Shown here: positions 1 to 9,178 of the stretch, piece by piece
Layout: each line of letters starts with the position of its first letter
Position numbering within the stretch: position 1 is the first letter of the stretch
DNA from: Burkholderiaceae bacterium
Lineage (GTDB): Bacteria; Pseudomonadota; Gammaproteobacteria; Burkholderiales; Burkholderiaceae_C
DNA length: 64,000 nt
Direction of reading: 5' to 3'
NCBI GenBank assembly: GCA_030123545.1
Contig: CP126124.1
Location: forward strand, 2,852,001-2,916,000
Made by a program: the position numbers and the translations under genes
The notes under the pieces: generated by a model
Told to the model about the DNA's origin: nothing
The model's input: the letters and a program-made list of their open reading frames with translations, nothing else
Database searches by the model: none

Positions 1-866
1 GCGTCGAGCGCAGCCAGCGCCTGCCCGAGCAGTTGCTGCGCATGCTCGCGCGAACGCGCGAGGCCGAGCACCGACACATAGGTGGGTTTGAGCTGCGCCG
101 CGTCCTTGCCGGCGGTCTTGCCGAGCGTCGCGGTGTCGGCGGTCGTGTCCAGGATGTCGTCGACCACCTGGAACGCCAGGCCGAGCGCGGCACCGTAGCG
201 CGCCAGTGCCTCGCCCGCGGATAGCGGGACGGTGCCGCAGGCAGCGCCCATCGCGACGCTGCATTCGAGCAGCGCGCCGGTCTTGAGCCGGTGCATCTCG
301 CGCAGCTGCAACTCGGAGAGCGGCCGCCCGACGCTGGCCAGATCGATCGCCTGGCCGCCGGCCATGCCGCGGTGCCCGGCCGCGCGCGTCAGCAAACGGC
401 ACAGCGCGGCCTGCAGCGCGGGGTCGATGCTGCCGTCGTCGGGCGTCAGCAACTCGAACGCCAGCGCCTGCAGCGCGTCGCCAGCCAGCAGCGCGCGCGC
501 TTCGCCGTAGCGCACGTGCACGGTCGGCCTGCCGCGGCGCAGCACATCGTCGTCCATGCACGGCAGATCGTCGTGCACCAGCGAATAGGCATGAATCAGT
601 TCCACCGCGCAGGCCGCGCGCAGCGCCGCGCGCCCGTCGCCGCGCACCGCCTCACAGGCGGCCAGCACCAACAGCGGGCGCAGCCGCTTGCCGCCATCGA
701 TCACCGCATAGCGCATCGCGTCGCCGAGCCCCGCCGGCGCGTCGGCCGGCACCCAGTCCGACAGAGCCTGCTCGACCGCGGCGAGCCGCTGCTCGCTCCA
801 GCTGTCGAAGTCGAATCGCGCGGCTGCGCTCTTCAGCGGAAACACCACCGTCACTGCTGCGTCCAT
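1..866 (-). CDS. ispA: (2E,6E)-farnesyl diphosphate synthase, 3' end cut by window
   Basis: Condenses dimethylallyl and geranyl diphosphate with isopentenyl diphosphate to make farnesyl diphosphate in the cytosol. Both aspartate-rich metal-binding motifs can be read on the minus strand: DDLPCMDDD near 540-575 and DDILD near 150-165, the latter followed by the usual TLGKTAGKD segment. The gene starts at an ATG (864-866) that overlaps the end of xseB by 16 bases, so the two are translationally coupled. The C-terminal end and stop codon lie outside the window. Identity is very secure from the two motifs and the xseB neighbour; in related genomes dxs usually follows, which cannot be tested here. 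Confidence 0.95.
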   Translation of the reverse strand, partial: MDAAVTVVFPLKSAAARFDFDSWSEQRLAAVEQALSDWVPADAPAGLGDAMRYAVIDGGKRLRPLLVLAACEAVRGDGRAALRAACAVELIHAYSLVHDDLPCMDDDVLRRGRPTVHVRYGEARALLAGDALQALAFELLTPDDGSIDPALQAALCRLLTRAAGHRGMAGGQAIDLASVGRPLSELQLREMHRLKTGALLECSVAMGAACGTVPLSAGEALARYGAALGLAFQVVDDILDTTADTATLGKTAGKDAAQLKPTYVSVLGLARSREHAQQLLGQALAALD

Positions 867-1108
867 GGCTTCAGCACGCCGTCGTCGAGCACCTTGATCT
901 GGTTCTCGACCGCCTCGAGTTTGTCGCGGCAGAACTTCAGCAGTTCGGCTCCGCGCTGGTAGCCGCCGAGCAACTGATCAAGCGGCATCTTGCCGGACTC
1001 CAGACGCGCCAGCAGCTGCTCGAGCTCCTCCAGCGCCGCCTCGTAGCTCGCGGGCGCGGCGGCGGATCGGGTCTGGACGGGCTCGGCCTGGACTGGGTTC
1101 TTGGGCAT
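851..1108 (-). CDS. xseB: Exodeoxyribonuclease VII small subunit
   Basis: Small subunit of exonuclease VII, which degrades single-stranded DNA together with XseA (not in this window). The 85-residue product carries the family core SYEAALEELEQLLARLESGKMPLDQLL and a charged helical C-terminus, with a 20-residue variable N-terminus rich in Pro, Ala and Gln. It is the first gene of an xseB-ispA pair, and its stop overlaps the ispA start. A TAAAAT box on the minus strand upstream (1157-1162) is a plausible -10. Length and neighbour match the family well. Confidence 0.93.
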   Translation of the reverse strand: MPKNPVQAEPVQTRSAAAPASYEAALEELEQLLARLESGKMPLDQLLGGYQRGAELLKFCRDKLEAVENQIKVLDDGVLKPWTQQ

Positions 1109-1156
1109 CGTCGGCTGATGAGCGGATGAAGTGCGCGCTTGAAGTGCGAACCTTCA

Positions 1157-1162
1157 ATTTTA
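1157..1162 (-). promoter_or_regulatory. Candidate -10 box for xseB-ispA
   Basis: TAAAAT read on the minus strand, about 50 bases before the xseB start, in an otherwise GC-rich gap. No convincing -35 box is visible, so this is a weak call based on the AT-rich hexamer and its position. Confidence 0.35.
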
Positions 1163-1215
1163 GGCGCTCGGCCTCCGGGCTGCCGCGCGCGCCGCGCTCC
1201 GAGCACCCCGCGGGG

Positions 1216-1339
1216 TACAATTCGCACTCCCCGCTCGGGGGTCCGAAGCCCTGTACCCGCTGCCCTCTGAAGGTGCTGCCCTGGCCAGGCCGTCTTCGGA
1301 TCGAGCTTCCGTTCCACATGCCCCAACCACAGGGGGAGT
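1216..1339 (+). promoter_or_regulatory. Promoter-like box and possible structured leader before the Rieske gene
   Basis: A TACAAT hexamer at 1216-1221 would place a transcript start near 1227. The following leader opens with ACTCCCC (1226-1232) and closes with GGGGAGT (1333-1339), which are exact complements. A competing local hairpin, CCCC-GCTC-GGGG, lies at 1229-1240. Two alternative pairings of the same strand are suggestive of a folded leader or small RNA, but no known RNA family was recognised. Confidence 0.3.
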
Positions 1340-1356
1340 CTCTAGGTCAGGTCGAG

Positions 1357-2505
1357 ATGTCTGATTTAAGTCTTCAACTGCAGCAGGCCACGAGCCAACT
1401 TCCGGTTTCCAGCTACTTCGACGAGGCGGTGTCCGAACGAGAGCGAAAAGCCTTGTTCGAGCCCGGGCCGCGCTATGTCGGCCATGAACGCGCGGTGCCC
1501 GAGGTCGGCGACTATCACGCGCTGCCCGCCGAAGGCGCGGGCCGGGCGCTGGTTCGAACGCCGGACGGCGTGTCGCTGATCTCGAACGTCTGTCGGCATC
1601 GCCAGGCACTGATCCTGAAGGACCGGGGCTCGCTGCAGGCGACGGGTGGCGGAGCGGGCGGCAACATCGTCTGCCCCTTGCACCGCTGGACCTACAGCGG
1701 CGGCGCGGGCAGCCGCGCCGGCACGCTGCTCGGCGCGCCGCATTTCGCGCAGGATCCGTGCCTGGACCTGAACGACTATCCGCTGCAGTCGTGGAACGGG
1801 TTGCTGTTCGAGGCCAACGGCCGCGGCGTGGCGGCCGACCTCGCCGGCATGGGTCCGCTGGCCGATTTCGACTTCTCGGGCCACGTGCTCGACCGCGTCG
1901 TGCTGCACGAGTGCAACTACAACTGGAAGACCTTCATCGAGGTCTACCTGGAGGACTACCACGTCGGCCCGTTCCATCCGGGGCTGGGCCAGTTCGTCAG
2001 CTGCGACGACCTGCGCTGGGAATTCGGCGACGCGTACTCGGTCCAGACCGTCGGTGTCGCGAACCGCCTTGGCCGTGCCGGCAGCCCGATCTACGAACGC
2101 TGGCAGCAGGCGCTGCTGCAGTACCGGGGCGGCACGACGCCGCGCTACGGCGCGATCTGGCTGGCGTACTACCCCGGCGTCATGCTCGAGTGGTATCCGC
2201 ATGTGCTCACCGTGTCCACGCTGTTTCCGCTGGGCCCGCAGAAGACGGTCAACATGATCGAATTCTTCTATCCCGAGGAGATCGCCGCGTTCGAGCGCGA
2301 ATTCGTCGAAACCCAGCAGGCGGCCTACATGGAAACCTGCGAAGAAGACGATGAAATCGCGCTGCGCATGGACGCCGGACGCCGCGCGCTGATGCAGCGC
2401 GGCGACGACGAGGCCGGCCCGTACCAGAGCCCGATGGAGGACGGCATGCAGCACTTCCACGAGTGGTATCGCCGGACGATGCGACATGCCGGCACGCCGG
2501 CCTGA
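1357..2505 (+). CDS. Rieske-type aromatic ring-hydroxylating oxygenase, alpha subunit-like
   Basis: A 382-residue oxygenase of the Rieske non-haem iron family. The Rieske centre is formed by C79-x-H81 and C106-x2-H109, and the mononuclear iron site by the LEDYHVGPFH segment (H202 and H207). About 24 residues separate the two halves of the Rieske motif, more than the 15-17 usual in the family, with a glycine-rich insert. The ATG at 1357 was chosen because the product then begins MSDLSLQLQQ; an in-frame ATG at 1318 would add 13 residues. No reductase or ferredoxin partner gene is adjacent, so the electron donor and substrate are unknown. The gene is divergent from xseB. Confidence 0.8.
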   Translation: MSDLSLQLQQATSQLPVSSYFDEAVSERERKALFEPGPRYVGHERAVPEVGDYHALPAEGAGRALVRTPDGVSLISNVCRHRQALILKDRGSLQATGGGAGGNIVCPLHRWTYSGGAGSRAGTLLGAPHFAQDPCLDLNDYPLQSWNGLLFEANGRGVAADLAGMGPLADFDFSGHVLDRVVLHECNYNWKTFIEVYLEDYHVGPFHPGLGQFVSCDDLRWEFGDAYSVQTVGVANRLGRAGSPIYERWQQALLQYRGGTTPRYGAIWLAYYPGVMLEWYPHVLTVSTLFPLGPQKTVNMIEFFYPEEIAAFEREFVETQQAAYMETCEEDDEIALRMDAGRRALMQRGDDEAGPYQSPMEDGMQHFHEWYRRTMRHAGTPA

Positions 2506-2599
2506 TCGGATCGGCGCGCCCTCCCCGGCCGGCACCGGCCCCGGCGTGACCGCGCCGCGGTCCTCGTCGCCGGCCCTTTGACGCAAGCAGCAGGCTCTC

Positions 2600-3478
2600 A
2601 TGCAAGCGCTGTGGATGCTGCTCGCCGCGTTGTTCTTCTCGACGATGGGGGTCTGCGTCAAGTTCGCATCGAGCTACTTCAACAGCGGCGAGCTGATCCT
2701 GTACCGCGGGCTGATCGGCGTGCTGTTCATGGGGATGCTGGCGCGCCGGCAGGGCATCAAGCTGGCGACCCGGTTTCCCGGCATGCACGCGTGGCGCAGC
2801 CTGGTCGGCGTGGCGTCGCTCGGCGCCTGGTTCTATGCACTGGCCAAGCTGCCGCTGGCCACCGCGATCACGCTGAACTACATGAGCAGCGTCTGGATCG
2901 CCGCATTCCTGGTCGGCGGCTCGCTGCTGATCGGGCGGGTGCAGCGCCAGGGGCCGCTGGTGCTGACGGTGATGGTCGGCTTCGTCGGCGTGGTGCTGAT
3001 GCTGCGCCCCACGTTCGACCACCACCAGGCGTTCGCCGGCCTGATCGGCCTGCTGTCGGGCATCAGTTCGGCGTTCGCGTATATGCAGGTGATGGCGCTG
3101 TCACGCCTGGGCGAGCCCGAGACCCGCGTCGTGTTCTATTTCTCGGTCGGCTCGGTGCTGGCCGGCGCTGCCGCCACTGTCGTCACCGGCGCGTCGCCGT
3201 GGCTCTGGCCGTCGGCGCTGTGGCTGATTCCGGTCGGCGTGCTCGCGTCGCTCGGGCAACTGTGCATGACGCGCGCGTACAGCCACGGCGCAACGCTGGT
3301 CGTCGCCAACCTGCAATACTCGGGCATCGTGTTCGGCGCGATGTATAGCGTGGCGCTGTTCGGCGACCACATCGCGCCGCTCGGCTGGATCGGCATGACA
3401 TTGATCCTCGCGAGCGGCATGGCCGCCACCGTGCTGCGCGAGCGCGCGGTGCCGCACGCGCCGGCCGAGGAACACTAG
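2600..3478 (+). CDS. EamA/DMT-family permease
   Basis: Inner-membrane transporter of the drug/metabolite superfamily, 292 residues, with about ten hydrophobic helices arranged as two EamA repeats. The first helix (ALWMLLAALFFSTMGVCVKF) and the motif SGELILYRGLIG are typical of the family. The C-terminal tail is short, basic and then acidic. Substrate cannot be inferred. It follows the Rieske gene by 94 bases on the same strand and may be cotranscribed. Confidence 0.85.
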   Translation: MQALWMLLAALFFSTMGVCVKFASSYFNSGELILYRGLIGVLFMGMLARRQGIKLATRFPGMHAWRSLVGVASLGAWFYALAKLPLATAITLNYMSSVWIAAFLVGGSLLIGRVQRQGPLVLTVMVGFVGVVLMLRPTFDHHQAFAGLIGLLSGISSAFAYMQVMALSRLGEPETRVVFYFSVGSVLAGAAATVVTGASPWLWPSALWLIPVGVLASLGQLCMTRAYSHGATLVVANLQYSGIVFGAMYSVALFGDHIAPLGWIGMTLILASGMAATVLRERAVPHAPAEEH

Positions 3479-3481
3479 GAT

Positions 3482-3612
3482 GAACCACCCCCAGGCTGCG
3501 CGCACTGCGTGTCGCTTCGCCAACCCCCTTCGAGGGGGCACCGCCAGCGGCCGGGCCGAGCCCGCTCCGCGGCGGTCGCTTGCGCGGCCCGCTCCGCGGC
3601 CACTTGCTCCTT
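3482..3612. repeat. GC-rich intergenic element with hairpin
   Basis: This stretch between the permease and the sulfurtransferase resembles GC-rich extragenic elements I recall from Comamonadaceae genomes, with a 'GCGCACTGCGTGTCGCTTCG' type opening. It includes a strong stem, CCCCC-TTCGA-GGGGG, at 3524-3538 that may also serve as a terminator for the permease. Only one copy is seen in this window, so its repetitive nature is inferred, not shown. A 69-codon reading frame through it is not thought to be a gene. Confidence 0.4.
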
Positions 3613-3673
3613 TGAGTTTCATCCGCCGCGGGTGGCGCGCTGCGTCATGGATCACTGAGAAGGAATGTCCGCG

Positions 3674-4543
3674 ATGTACACCACGCTGATCTCTGCCGAA
3701 CAGTTCATGGCCCTGCAGCGCAGCGGCCGGCCGCTCATGGTGTTCGACTGCAGCTTCGAGCTGATGCAGCCGGCCGCCGGCCTCGCGCAGTACCGCGAGG
3801 CCCATGTCCCCGGCGCGATCCACGCCGATCTGGATACCGCGCTCAGCGCGCACGGGCGAGCGGACGCCGCCTCGGGCGGCCGTCATCCGCTACCCAACCG
3901 CGAGCGATTCGCAGCATGGCTGGGCAGCGTCGGATTCGGCAACGAGATGCAGGCGGTGGTGTACGACCGGCAGCGGGCCAACTACTGCGGACGCCTGTGG
4001 TGGATGCTCAAATGGGCTGGCCATGAGGCGGTCGCCGTGCTGGACGGCGGCCTACAGGCCTGGATCGCCGCCGGCGGCGCGGTCGAGAGCGGTGATGCGT
4101 CCGCGCCGGCGCCGGTGCGATTCACGCTGTCGCCGGCGCGGGCCGCACTGGTCGGCACCGGCGAGGTCTCCGGCCGACTCGGTCGCGCCGAACAGACGCT
4201 GATCGATGCACGCGCTGCGCCGCGCTTTCGCGGCGAGACCGAGCCGCTGGACCCCGTGGCCGGCCATATTCCCGGCGCGCTGAACCGCCCGTTCGGCGAC
4301 AACCTGGACGCGCAAGGCAAGTTCAAACCGGCCGAGACGCTGCGCGCCGAATTCGAAGCGCTGCTCAGCGCCCGCGACCCGGGCACCGTGGTGCACCACT
4401 GCGGCAGCGGCGTGAGCGCGGTGCCGAACGTGATCGCGATGGAACTCGCGGGCCTGGGGCGCGCGGCGCTCTACGCCGGCAGCTGGAGCGAATGGAGCCG
4501 CACCCCCGGCCTGCCTTGTGCGCAGAGTGGTGCGCAGGGCTGA
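3674..4543 (+). CDS. 3-mercaptopyruvate/thiosulfate sulfurtransferase
   Basis: Two-domain rhodanese that moves sulfane sulfur from mercaptopyruvate or thiosulfate to an acceptor. Residues 1-135 form the inactive N-terminal rhodanese domain and 160-289 the catalytic one. The active loop CGSGVSA (C243) is of the mercaptopyruvate type (CG[S/T]GV) rather than the CRKGVT of thiosulfate sulfurtransferases. The ATG at 3674 has a GAGAAGGA ribosome site 9 bases upstream; an ATG at 3665 lies directly against that site and is less likely. It stands alone between the GC-rich element and nadK. Confidence 0.85.
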   Translation: MYTTLISAEQFMALQRSGRPLMVFDCSFELMQPAAGLAQYREAHVPGAIHADLDTALSAHGRADAASGGRHPLPNRERFAAWLGSVGFGNEMQAVVYDRQRANYCGRLWWMLKWAGHEAVAVLDGGLQAWIAAGGAVESGDASAPAPVRFTLSPARAALVGTGEVSGRLGRAEQTLIDARAAPRFRGETEPLDPVAGHIPGALNRPFGDNLDAQGKFKPAETLRAEFEALLSARDPGTVVHHCGSGVSAVPNVIAMELAGLGRAALYAGSWSEWSRTPGLPCAQSGAQG

Positions 4544-4649
4544 CCCGGGCCGCTGCGCAGCCCCTGCCCGGCCCCGCGTCCAACGCTTGAATCCACCGGC
4601 GAACTCCCGGACAGCCCACGGCGCCGAGGAACCGGTACCATCACCTTCG

Positions 4650-5546
<897 letters not shown>

Positions 5547-5548
5547 CC

Positions 5549-7210
5549 GTGGCCCTCAGGCGCCTCGCGCTGCGCGACTTCGTGATCGTGCACGAGCTCG
5601 AGCTCGATCTGGCCGATGGCTTCACCGCGCTGACCGGCGAGACCGGCGCCGGCAAGTCGATCCTGATCGATGCGCTGCAACTCGCTTTAGGCGCGCGCGC
5701 CGACGCCGGCGCGGTGCGCGAGGGGGCAAGCCGGACCGAGGTCTGCGCCGAATTCGACGCGACGACTGCCGCGCACGACTGGCTGGCCGAGGCCGGATTC
5801 GACGTCGACGACACGCTGCTGCTGCGCCGCGTCGTCGATGCGCAGGGCAAGAGCCGGGCCTGGATCAACGGCAGCCCGGCCACCGCGGCGCAGCTGCGCG
5901 AGCTCGCCGGCGGGCTGCTCGACATTCACGGCCAGCACGCGTGGCAAAGCCTGACGCGGCCGGCCGCGGTGCGCGCGCTGCTGGACGCCTACGCCGGCAT
6001 CGACACCCAGCTGCTGTCGAGACTGTGGCAGCGCTGGCGCGACGCGCAGAACGCGGCAACGGCGGCACGCGGCGCGCAGGACACGCTGCAACAGGAAGCC
6101 GAGCGCCTTGCCTGGCAGATCGCCGAGGTCGACAAGCTCGCGCCCGGTTCGGACGAATGGGAAAGCTTGAGCACGGCGCACACACGCCTCGGGCATGCGC
6201 AGGCGCTGCAGGATGCCGCACGCGAGGCGCTGCGCGGCCTGGCCGGCGATGCCGACACGGCGGTGCAAACGGGCCTGGCGCGCGCCCATGCGATGCTGCA
6301 CAATCAGGAGCATATCGAGCCCGAATTCTCTGGGCTTGCGGACGTTCTGGCGTCCAGCCTCGCGCAGGCGCAGGATGTCGCGCATTCGCTGCAGGCCTAT
6401 CTGCGCCGCACCGACCTGGACCCGGATCGCCTCGCCGAGCTCGACGCGCGCATGTCGCTCTGGGTCACGCTAGCACGGCGCTACCGGCGCACCCCGGCCG
6501 AGTTGCCGGCGCAGTGGCAGGCGTGGAAACAGGAGCTGGCACGGCTCGATCAAGCCGCGGACCTCACGGCACTCGAGGCAGCCGAGCAGCAGGCAGAGCG
6601 CGACTATCTCGCCGAGGCGCGCGGCGTGTCGCAGGCGCGCCGGCAGGCCGCGCCGAGGCTGGCGAAGGCGGTGACGCAGGCGATGCAGGGCCTGGGCATG
6701 CAGGGCGGCGTGTTCGATGTCGCGCAGGGCGCGGCGGCGCTGCCGATGCAGTCCGGCCTCGACGAGATCGACTTTCTCGTCGCCGGCCATCCCGGCAGCA
6801 CGCCGCGGCCGGTGGCCAAGATCGCGTCGGGCGGCGAGCTCTCCCGGATCGCGCTCGCGATCGCGGTCACCACCAGCCGGCTCGGGGGTGCGCCAACGCT
6901 GATCTTCGATGAGGTCGACGCCGGCATCGGCGGCGCGGTCGCGGCGACCGTCGGCCAGTTGATGAAGCAGCTCGGGCGCGACCGCCAGGTGCTCGCGGTC
7001 ACGCATCTGCCGCAGGTCGCGGCCTGCGCGGACCAGCACCTGGTGGTCGCGAAGCAGCGGCGGGGCGCCGGTATCGCCAGCAGCGTCGCGCCGGTGCAGG
7101 GCGACGCGCGCGTGGTCGAGGTCGCGCGCATGCTCGGCGGCGAGAAGCGTTCCGGAACCAGCCTGGCGCATGCGCGGGAAATGCTCGCCGGCGGCGCGAC
7201 CGCTCCATGA
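5549..7210 (+). CDS. recN: DNA repair protein RecN
   Basis: SMC-like ATPase of recombinational double-strand break repair, 553 residues. The Walker A motif GETGAGKS lies near residues 30-37, a long coiled-coil region follows, and the C-terminus has the signature ASGGELSRIALAI and the Walker B segment LIFDEVDAGIGG. The start is a GTG at 5549, two bases after the nadK stop, with a GAAGGAGG ribosome site (5532-5539) inside nadK, so the two form an operon. Length is normal for the family. Confidence 0.96.
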   Translation: MALRRLALRDFVIVHELELDLADGFTALTGETGAGKSILIDALQLALGARADAGAVREGASRTEVCAEFDATTAAHDWLAEAGFDVDDTLLLRRVVDAQGKSRAWINGSPATAAQLRELAGGLLDIHGQHAWQSLTRPAAVRALLDAYAGIDTQLLSRLWQRWRDAQNAATAARGAQDTLQQEAERLAWQIAEVDKLAPGSDEWESLSTAHTRLGHAQALQDAAREALRGLAGDADTAVQTGLARAHAMLHNQEHIEPEFSGLADVLASSLAQAQDVAHSLQAYLRRTDLDPDRLAELDARMSLWVTLARRYRRTPAELPAQWQAWKQELARLDQAADLTALEAAEQQAERDYLAEARGVSQARRQAAPRLAKAVTQAMQGLGMQGGVFDVAQGAAALPMQSGLDEIDFLVAGHPGSTPRPVAKIASGGELSRIALAIAVTTSRLGGAPTLIFDEVDAGIGGAVAATVGQLMKQLGRDRQVLAVTHLPQVAACADQHLVVAKQRRGAGIASSVAPVQGDARVVEVARMLGGEKRSGTSLAHAREMLAGGATAP

Positions 7211-7217
7211 TCGCGCC

Positions 7218-8096
7218 ATGACCGCGCAGATCATCCTGATCACCGGCATGTCGGGCGCGGGCAAGTCGGTCGCGCTGCGCGCGCTGGAAGACGCGGGCTG
7301 CTACTGCGTCGACAACCTGCCGCCGGAACTGCTGCGGCGCTTCTTTGCGCTGGAGCGGCACCACGACACGCGGCGCCTGGCGATCGCGATCGACGTGCGC
7401 AGCGCCGCGTCGCTGCCGCTGCTGCCGCGCAAGCTCGACGCGCTGCGCAATGCCGGCGTGCAGATCACGCCGCTGTTCCTGGATGCGACCACCGACACGC
7501 TGGTGCGCCGCTTTTCGGAGACGCGCCACAAGCATCCGCTGACGCGCCAGGCGGATGACAGCGACGCGCGGGACCCGAAGCGTGCGCTGATCGAGGCGAT
7601 CGAACTCGAACGCGAACTGCTGTCCGACCTGCGCGCGCAGGCGCACGTGATCGACACCAGCATGACGCGTCCCGCGCAGCTGCAAAGCTATGTGAAGGCG
7701 CTGGTGTCCGCGCCGGCGAGCCAGTTGACCCTGGTGTTCGAATCGTTTGCGTTCAAGCGCGGCATTCCGCTCGACGCCGACTACCTGTTCGACGTGCGCA
7801 TGCTGCCCAATCCGCACTACGAGCCGGGCTTGCGCACACTCACCGGCCTCGATGCGCCGGTCATCGCATACCTGCAGCGGCACGAGGAAGTGGCGCGCAT
7901 GCTGAGCGACATTCATCAGTTTCTGGAGCCCTGGCTAGCTCCGCTCGCGGCCGACAACCGCAGCTACGTCACGGTGGCGATCGGCTGCACCGGCGGCCAG
8001 CACCGTTCGGTCTACCTCGTCGAGCAACTGGCCGCGGCGTTCGCCGAGCCCTGGGTCGCGCTGCGGCGGCACCGCGAGCTGGGCGGCGGCGACTGA
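7218..8096 (+). CDS. rapZ: RNase adapter / nucleotide-binding protein RapZ
   Basis: RapZ binds small RNAs that control glucosamine-6-phosphate synthase in enterobacteria and guides RNase E; its role in betaproteobacteria is less studied. The 292-residue product has the P-loop GMSGAGKS at 10-17 and the conserved C-terminal GCTGGQHRSVY motif. The ATG at 7218 begins MTAQIILITG; an upstream in-frame ATG in recN is not needed. It follows recN by 7 bases and converges on mutY with an 8-base gap. Confidence 0.94.
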   Translation: MTAQIILITGMSGAGKSVALRALEDAGCYCVDNLPPELLRRFFALERHHDTRRLAIAIDVRSAASLPLLPRKLDALRNAGVQITPLFLDATTDTLVRRFSETRHKHPLTRQADDSDARDPKRALIEAIELERELLSDLRAQAHVIDTSMTRPAQLQSYVKALVSAPASQLTLVFESFAFKRGIPLDADYLFDVRMLPNPHYEPGLRTLTGLDAPVIAYLQRHEEVARMLSDIHQFLEPWLAPLAADNRSYVTVAIGCTGGQHRSVYLVEQLAAAFAEPWVALRRHRELGGGD

Positions 8097-8104
8097 AGTC
8101 GCGT

Positions 8105-9178
8105 TCAGCCGGACGCCAGGAGCTTGCGGATCGGCGCCGGCAAACCAAGCGCGGGCCAGGCGTCGGCGGCGAACCAGGCGCCCGCGCGTCCGGGCAGCGC
8201 GGCCTCAAGGCGTACCCGCACCGGATGCAGCAAAAGATCCTTGTGCGTCAGCGGGTGCACGCTAGGCGCCGGCTCGTGAAGCCGGGGGCGCGAGCCCGCA
8301 GGCAGAGTCCCTTGCAGTTGTCCGAGCAAGGCTTCGCGGCTGTCGAACGCCGGAAGGCAATAGAGGCCAGCCCATATGCCGCGCGCCGGGCGCTTCTCCA
8401 ACCAGACCGCGCCGTCCAGACCGCTCGCCTGCAGCAGCCACAGCGACTCGGCCCCGCGCCGCAATTTGCGAGTGCTGCACGGGTAGCGTTCGGGTTCGCC
8501 TTCGCGGAAGGCGACGCAGGTCTTGCGCAGCGGGCAGTCGGTGCAGCGCGGCGCGCGCGGCGTACAGATGCCGGCGCCGATGTCCATCAGGCCCTGCGTA
8601 TAGCGCGGCATCGTGTCCGCGAGCGCACGGCGCGGCAGCAGCGACGTGGCCAGATCCCACAGCGCGCGCCCGTTCGCGGCCTGCGCCAGGTCGCCGGAAA
8701 AGCCGAGCACCCGGGTCAGCACGCGCCGCACGTTGCCGTCCAGGATCGCCACGCGCTCGCCAAAGCAGAACGCGGCGATCGCCGCGGCGGTCGATCGCCC
8801 GATGCCGGGCAGGCCGACGAGAGCCGCCGCGGTTTCGGGGAACGGCCCGCCGTGCCGCGTCACGATCTCGACCGCGCAGCGGTGCATATTGCGCGCTCGG
8901 CTGTAGTAGCCCAGGCCGCTCCACAGCGCGAGCACCTCGTCCAGCTCGGCGCGTGCCAGCGAATGCACGTCGGGGAACCGCTGCAGGAACCGCGGGAAGT
9001 AGTCGAGCACGGTCGCAACCTGCGTCTGCTGCAGCATGATTTCCGACAGCCAGACCCGATACGGGTCGCGCGTGTCCTGCCAGGGGAGGCCCCGGCGGCC
9101 GTGGCGGCGCTGCCAGCGCAGCACGGCAGCGGCAATGCCGGCCGCCGCGCCGCTCGCCACGCGATCCTCCGCGCTCAC
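8105..9178 (-). CDS. mutY: A/G-specific adenine glycosylase MutY
   Basis: Removes adenine mispaired with 8-oxoguanine. The 357-residue enzyme shows the catalytic glutamate in WLSEIMLQQT (E46), the helix-hairpin-helix LVGLPGIGRSTA followed by the catalytic aspartate in AILDGNVRR, and the iron-sulfur loop C-x6-C-x2-C-x5-C. The C-terminal domain resembles the MutT-like 8-oxoguanine recognition domain. The start codon is GTG (9176-9178), overlapping the stop of the dynamin-like gene as GTGA, so the two are coupled. Confidence 0.96.
   Translation of the reverse strand: MSAEDRVASGAAAGIAAAVLRWQRRHGRRGLPWQDTRDPYRVWLSEIMLQQTQVATVLDYFPRFLQRFPDVHSLARAELDEVLALWSGLGYYSRARNMHRCAVEIVTRHGGPFPETAAALVGLPGIGRSTAAAIAAFCFGERVAILDGNVRRVLTRVLGFSGDLAQAANGRALWDLATSLLPRRALADTMPRYTQGLMDIGAGICTPRAPRCTDCPLRKTCVAFREGEPERYPCSTRKLRRGAESLWLLQASGLDGAVWLEKRPARGIWAGLYCLPAFDSREALLGQLQGTLPAGSRPRLHEPAPSVHPLTHKDLLLHPVRVRLEAALPGRAGAWFAADAWPALGLPAPIRKLLASG

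Noticed and set aside
3480..3689. 69-codon open frame between the permease and the sulfurtransferase
   Set aside because: It runs through the GC-rich intergenic element and its hairpin, has arginine/alanine-rich low-complexity sequence and no ribosome site.
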